Shown in pieces: positions 5,865-8,985 of a DNA stretch of 8,985 bases. The stretch is from the NCBI GenBank assembly GCA_018384465.1, contig JAHAYQ010000142.1, forward strand, positions 1 to 8,985, written 5' to 3'. Numbering within the stretch: position 1 is the stretch's first letter; every line of letters starts with the position of its first letter. The stretch comes from Myroides sp. GTDB taxonomy: Bacteria > Bacteroidota > Bacteroidia > Flavobacteriales > Flavobacteriaceae. A program made the translations under genes and the position numbers. The notes beneath the pieces were generated by a model. That model was given only the letters and a program-made list of their open reading frames with translations, was not told where the DNA came from and did no database searches.

Positions 5865-6689
5865 ATGTCAGTTAGAAAATTAAAACCTATTACCCCGGGT
5901 CAGCGATTTAGAGTTGTTAATAGTTTTGACGCTATTACAACTGATAAGCCGGAACGCTCATTGCTAGCACCGAAAAAAAACTCAGGAGGTAGAAATAGTC
6001 AAGGAAAAATGACCATGCGCTACATTGGTGGTGGTCACAAACAACAATATCGTATTATTGATTTTAAAAGAACTAAAGTAGGAGTACCTGCAACAGTTAA
6101 AACTATTGAATACGATCCAAACCGTTCAGCTTTTATATCTTTATTAGCTTATGCTGATGGTGCTAAAACGTACATCATTGCTCCGGCAGGATTGCAAGTT
6201 GGTCAGAAAGTAGTTTCTGGTCCAGATGCAGCTCCAGAAGTAGGTAACGCAATGCCATTAGCAAATATTCCTCTTGGTACAATTATTTCTTGTATCGAGT
6301 TACGTCCAGGTCAAGGTGCTGTTATTGCACGTTCTGCAGGAACTTTTGCACAATTAGTTGCACGTGATGGTAAATATGCTACTATTAAAATGCCTTCAGG
6401 AGAGATTCGTTTGATTCTTTTAACTTGTATGGCAACCATTGGATCTGTTTCTAACCACGATCACCAATTGATCGTTTCAGGTAAAGCAGGTAGATCTCGT
6501 TGGTTAGGTAGAAGACCACGCACTAGACCAGTAGCAATGAACCCAGTTGATCACCCAATGGGAGGTGGTGAAGGACGCTCTTCAGGAGGTCACCCACGTT
6601 CTAGAAAAGGTTTACCAGCTAAAGGTTACAGAACTCGTTCTAGAGTGAAAGCAAGTAATAAACATATTGTAGAACGTAGAAAGAAATAA
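5865..6689 (+). CDS. rplB: 50S ribosomal protein L2 (uL2)
   Basis: L2 (274 residues) is one of the most conserved 50S proteins. It is needed for subunit association and supports the peptidyl transferase centre. The N-terminal RNA-binding domain shows KKNSGGRNSQGKMTMRYIGGGHKQQYRIIDFKR (about residues 37-69) and EYDPNRSAFI (82-91). IELRPGQGAVIARSAGTFAQLVARDG (144-169) belongs to the SH3-like domain. The C-terminal motif is AMNPVDHPMGGGEGR (224-238). His230, equivalent to the functionally important His229 of E. coli (mature numbering), is kept. The second histidine of the usual HPHGGG is Met232. The tail is rich in Lys and Arg. The gene lies 5 nt after rplW and 10 nt before rpsS. Confidence 0.98.
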   Translation: MSVRKLKPITPGQRFRVVNSFDAITTDKPERSLLAPKKNSGGRNSQGKMTMRYIGGGHKQQYRIIDFKRTKVGVPATVKTIEYDPNRSAFISLLAYADGAKTYIIAPAGLQVGQKVVSGPDAAPEVGNAMPLANIPLGTIISCIELRPGQGAVIARSAGTFAQLVARDGKYATIKMPSGEIRLILLTCMATIGSVSNHDHQLIVSGKAGRSRWLGRRPRTRPVAMNPVDHPMGGGEGRSSGGHPRSRKGLPAKGYRTRSRVKASNKHIVERRKK

Positions 6690-6699
6690 TTAAGTAGGT

Positions 6700-6978
6700 A
6701 TGGCACGTTCATTAAAAAAAGGACCTTATGTTCACTTTAAACTTGAGAAAAAAGTTTTAGAGAACGCAGAAAACGGTAACAAGGCAGTTGTTAAAACTTG
6801 GTCAAGAGCATCTATGATTACTCCAGACTTCGTTGGTCAAACAATCGCAGTACACAACGGTCGTCAATTTGTACCAGTTTACGTAACAGAAAACATGGTA
6901 GGACATAAATTAGGAGAGTTTTCACCAACACGTTCATTCCGTGGACATGCAGGTGCAAAAAATAAAGGTAAAAAATAA
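6700..6978 (+). CDS. rpsS: 30S ribosomal protein S19 (uS19)
   Basis: S19 (92 residues, the usual length) binds 16S rRNA in the 30S head with S13 and takes part in the B1a bridge region to the 50S subunit. It starts MARSLKKGPYVHFKLEKKV, then shows the core KTWSRASMITPDFVGQTIAVHNGRQFVPVYVTENMVGHKLGEFSPTRSFRGH (about residues 32-84), matching the family along its length. A lysine-rich tail follows. It ends in a double TAA, 9 nt before rplV. The leader has TAGG immediately upstream of the ATG but no properly spaced Shine-Dalgarno. Confidence 0.98.
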   Translation: MARSLKKGPYVHFKLEKKVLENAENGNKAVVKTWSRASMITPDFVGQTIAVHNGRQFVPVYVTENMVGHKLGEFSPTRSFRGHAGAKNKGKK

Positions 6979-6987
6979 TAAGAAGCT

Positions 6988-7398
6988 ATGGGAGTTCGTA
7001 AAAGAGAAAGAGCAGAGCAAATAAAAGAAGCAAACAAAAGTATTGCTTTCGCTAAGCTAAACAATTGCCCAACTTCACCTCGAAAAATGCGCTTAGTTGC
7101 TGATTTAGTAAGAGGACAGAAAGTTGAGAATGCTCTTAACATATTAAAATTTAATACAAAAGAAGCTTCAGGAAGAATTGAAAAATTATTGTTATCAGCT
7201 ATCGCTAACTGGCAGGCAAAAAATGCTGATGCAAATATCGAAGAAGCAGAATTATTTGTAAAAGAAATCCGTGTTGACGGTGGGGCAATGTTAAAAAGAT
7301 TACGTCCTGCACCACAAGGTCGCGCACACAGAATTAGAAAACGTTCTAATCACGTAACCATCGTATTAGGATCTAACAATAACACACAAAGCAATTAA
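6988..7398 (+). CDS. rplV: 50S ribosomal protein L22 (uL22)
   Basis: L22 (136 residues) contacts all domains of 23S rRNA; its long beta-hairpin lines the exit tunnel beside L4 and is where some macrolide resistance changes and arrest peptides act. The family core starts near residue 22 (AFAKLNNCPTSPRKMRLVADLVRGQKVENALNIL). The hairpin is EIRVDGGAMLKRLRPAPQGRAHRIRKRSNHVTIVL (about residues 93-127). Compared with the 110-residue E. coli protein there is a charged N-terminal extension of about 20 residues and a short polar tail (SNNNTQSN). The ATG at 6988 is the only reasonable start, 9 nt after rpsS. It ends in a double TAA. Confidence 0.97.
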   Translation: MGVRKRERAEQIKEANKSIAFAKLNNCPTSPRKMRLVADLVRGQKVENALNILKFNTKEASGRIEKLLLSAIANWQAKNADANIEEAELFVKEIRVDGGAMLKRLRPAPQGRAHRIRKRSNHVTIVLGSNNNTQSN

Positions 7399-7406
7399 TA
7401 AACAGT

Positions 7407-8135
7407 ATGGGACAAAAGACTAATCCAATCGGAAATCGCCTTGGGATCATCAGAGGATGGGACTCAAATTGGTACGGTGGAAATGACTATGGAGACAAAC
7501 TTGCTGAAGATGCAAAAATCAGAAAGTATATCCATGCTCGTTTAGCAAAAGCTAGTGTATCTAAAATTATTATCGAGAGAACTTTAAAACTTGTAACCGT
7601 TACTATCACTACTGCTCGTCCGGGAATTATCATCGGTAAAGGCGGTCAAGAGGTAGACAAGTTAAAAGAAGAACTTAAGAAAATTACTAACAAAGAGGTA
7701 CAAATCAACATCTTTGAAATTAAAAGACCAGAATTAGATGCTTATTTGGCTGCAACAAGCATCGCCCGTCAAATCGAAAGCCGTATTTCTTACCGTAGAG
7801 CTATTAAAATGGCTATTGCTGCGGCAATGAGAATGAACGCTGAAGGTATGAAGGTTATGATTTCAGGTCGTTTGAACGGTGCAGAAATGGCTCGTTCAGA
7901 AAGTTTTAAAGACGGACGTATTCCTCTATCTACTTTCCGTGCGGATATTGATTATGCTTTAGCTGAAGCACATACTACTTACGGTAGAATGGGTATTAAA
8001 GTATGGATCATGAAAGGTGAGGTTTATGGTAAAAGAGATCTTTCTCCGTTAGCTGGCTTAGATAAACAAAAATCTAAACCTTCAGGATCTGGAAAACCAG
8101 GTGGAAGACCAAACCAACGCAACAAAAGAAAGTAA
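7407..8135 (+). CDS. rpsC: 30S ribosomal protein S3 (uS3)
   Basis: S3 (242 residues) forms part of the mRNA entry channel of the 30S subunit and, with S4 and S5, its helicase activity. After the MGQKTNPIGNRLGIIRGWDSNW start comes a type II KH domain with the GKGG loop at residues 77-80 (RPGIIIGKGGQEVDKLKEEL). The C-terminal domain contains SYRRAIKMAIAAAMR; Arg129, Arg130 and Lys133 align with the E. coli helicase residues Arg131, Arg132 and Lys135. ISGRLNGAEMARSE and ADIDYALAEAHTTYGRMGIKVWIMKGEVYG complete it. The last 23 or so residues are a low-complexity Lys/Gly/Pro/Ser tail. The gene lies 8 nt after rplV. Confidence 0.98.
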   Translation: MGQKTNPIGNRLGIIRGWDSNWYGGNDYGDKLAEDAKIRKYIHARLAKASVSKIIIERTLKLVTVTITTARPGIIIGKGGQEVDKLKEELKKITNKEVQINIFEIKRPELDAYLAATSIARQIESRISYRRAIKMAIAAAMRMNAEGMKVMISGRLNGAEMARSESFKDGRIPLSTFRADIDYALAEAHTTYGRMGIKVWIMKGEVYGKRDLSPLAGLDKQKSKPSGSGKPGGRPNQRNKRK

Positions 8136-8152
8136 TTTTAAACTAAAGAAAA

Positions 8153-8572
8153 ATGTTACAGCCTAAAAGAACGAAGTACCGCAAGGTACAGAAAGGTAAA
8201 ATGAAGGGAGTTTCTCAAAGAGGAAGCGAGCTTTCTAACGGAATGTTCGGGATCAAATCTTTAGATTACTCATTCATTACTTCTCGTCAAATCGAAGCTG
8301 CACGTATCGCTGCAACTCGTTTTATGAAACGTGAAGGACAATTATGGATCAAGATATTCCCAGACAAACCTATTACTAAGAAACCTCTTGAAGTACGTAG
8401 GGGTAAAGGTAAAGGTGCAGTTGAGTATTGGGCTGCAGGTGTTAAGCCAGGAAAAATTATGTTTGAAGTAGGTGGAGTGCCATTAGCAGTTGCTAAAGAA
8501 GCTTTACGTTTAGCTGCTCAAAAACTTCCTGTGAAAACTAAGTTTATCGTTGCAAGAGATTTCGAAGCATAA
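8153..8572 (+). CDS. rplP: 50S ribosomal protein L16 (uL16)
   Basis: L16 (139 residues) binds near the A-site tRNA elbow and organises helices of the 23S peptidyl transferase region late in 50S assembly. MLQPKRTKYRKVQKG is the diagnostic start. SRQIEAARIAATRFMKREGQLWIKIFPDKPITKKPLEVRRGKGKGAVEYWAAGVKPGKIMFEVGGV covers most of the remaining family signature. Arg82 aligns with E. coli Arg81, the residue hydroxylated by RoxA (YcfD) in some proteobacteria. There are 17 nt to rpsC upstream and 17 nt to rpmC downstream. Confidence 0.98.
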   Translation: MLQPKRTKYRKVQKGKMKGVSQRGSELSNGMFGIKSLDYSFITSRQIEAARIAATRFMKREGQLWIKIFPDKPITKKPLEVRRGKGKGAVEYWAAGVKPGKIMFEVGGVPLAVAKEALRLAAQKLPVKTKFIVARDFEA

Positions 8573-8589
8573 TCATTATATAGATCATT

Positions 8590-8781
8590 ATGAAACAATC
8601 AGAGATAAAAAATCTATCTGCAGCTGAGTTACAAACGAAACTTGGTGAGTTAACAAAAACTTACGCTGACCTAAGATCAGCTCACGCAATTTCTCCAATT
8701 GAAAATCCTTTACAGTTGAAACACGTAAGAAGATCAATTGCAAGAGTAAAAACGGAGCTAAGCAAACAAGACTTACAATAA
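8590..8781 (+). CDS. rpmC: 50S ribosomal protein L29 (uL29)
   Basis: L29 (63 residues) is a small two-helix protein near the tunnel exit next to L23, part of the platform where nascent-chain factors bind. The MKQSEIKNLSAAELQTKLGELTKTYADLR helix and the NPLQLKHVRRSIARVKTEL helix match the family, and the length is standard. Position between rplP and rpsQ is the universal order. The ATG lies in an AT-rich leader containing an 8-bp direct repeat, ATCATTAT, at 8572-8579 and 8584-8591; no Shine-Dalgarno sequence is present. Confidence 0.96.
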   Translation: MKQSEIKNLSAAELQTKLGELTKTYADLRSAHAISPIENPLQLKHVRRSIARVKTELSKQDLQ

Positions 8782-8798
8782 TTGTATTCTGCTGAAAG

Positions 8799-8985
8799 AT
8801 GGAAAAAAGAAATTTAAGAAAAGAAAGAATCGGTGTTGTTACTAGCAACAAAATGACTAAGTCAATTGTTGTGTCTGAGACAAAAAGAGTAAAACACCCT
8901 TTATATGGTAAGTTCGTGTTGAAAACTAAAAAATATGTTGCACACGACGAATTAAACGACTGTAACATTGGTGATACAGTAAAGA
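8799..8985 (+). CDS. rpsQ: 30S ribosomal protein S17 (uS17), partial (3' end outside window)
   Basis: The first 62 codons of rpsQ are present. S17 is a primary 16S rRNA-binding protein of the 30S body with an OB fold. MEKRNLRKERIGVVTSNKMTKSIVV (residues 1-25) and KHPLYGKFVLKTKKYVAHDELNDCNIGDTV (residues 32-61) match the family, whose members are about 85 residues, so roughly 20-25 residues are missing. The frame starts with ATG at 8799, 17 nt after rpmC, and is open to the last base. The gene order predicts rplN, rplX and rplE next (spc cluster), outside the window. Confidence 0.95.
   Translation, partial: MEKRNLRKERIGVVTSNKMTKSIVVSETKRVKHPLYGKFVLKTKKYVAHDELNDCNIGDTVK

Noticed and set aside
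8572..8591. 8-bp direct repeat ATCATTAT around the rpmC start
   Set aside because: It is short and AT-rich with no supporting structure, so it is most likely chance or a tiny slippage event.
8588..8968. 126-codon minus-strand open frame over rpmC and rpsQ
   Set aside because: It is antisense to two conserved ribosomal protein genes, has no recognisable domain, and is expected as a shadow of lysine-rich coding sequence.
1..8985. Mobile elements, CRISPR arrays, tRNA or other RNA genes, or an undescribed defence or biosynthetic system
   Set aside because: From 769 onward the window is filled by conserved translation genes with short gaps, and the rest is one partial gene and its promoter region. 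No terminal repeats, spacer arrays, cloverleaf sequences or foreign-looking genes were seen.

Overview
The window is an AT-rich stretch of a Bacteroidota chromosome, most likely from the family Flavobacteriaceae. Three things point there: the ribosomal protein sequences, promoters of the form TTG / 19-20 nt / TAnnTTTG, and start codons that sit in A-rich leaders without Shine-Dalgarno sequences. It covers the str operon and the first two thirds of the S10 operon, continuing into spc-type gene order. This is core translation machinery, not an accessory region, and I found no undescribed system in it. The interesting signals are regulatory and lie in the gaps.

Region by region. Bases 1-620 (minus strand) hold the first 206 codons of a divergent gene for an exported, probably outer-membrane, protein; its 3' end lies outside the window. 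Bases 621-768 are the divergent intergenic region and carry a strong promoter candidate for rpsL. Bases 769-4214 are rpsL, rpsG, fusA and rpsJ. A 111-nt AT-rich spacer with inverted words separates rpsL from rpsG. Bases 4215-4314 separate rpsJ from rplC. This gap contains a 14-bp inverted repeat followed by a T run, and its 11-nt loop contains a perfect TAnnTTTG element with TTG 20 nt upstream. I read it as a terminator or attenuator combined with a restart promoter. Bases 4315-8985 are rplC, rplD, rplW, rplB, rpsS, rplV, rpsC, rplP, rpmC and the start of rpsQ. They are packed with gaps of -1 to 17 nt and are surely one transcription unit.

The genes encode 13 ribosomal proteins (uS12, uS7, uS10, uL3, uL4, uL23, uL2, uS19, uL22, uS3, uL16, uL29, uS17) and the translocase EF-G. 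The products assemble into the 30S decoding centre and head and into the 50S peptidyl transferase centre, exit tunnel and tunnel mouth. EF-G moves tRNA and mRNA on the finished ribosome. All complete genes have intact frames and family-typical lengths. There are no RNA genes, mobile elements or CRISPR arrays.
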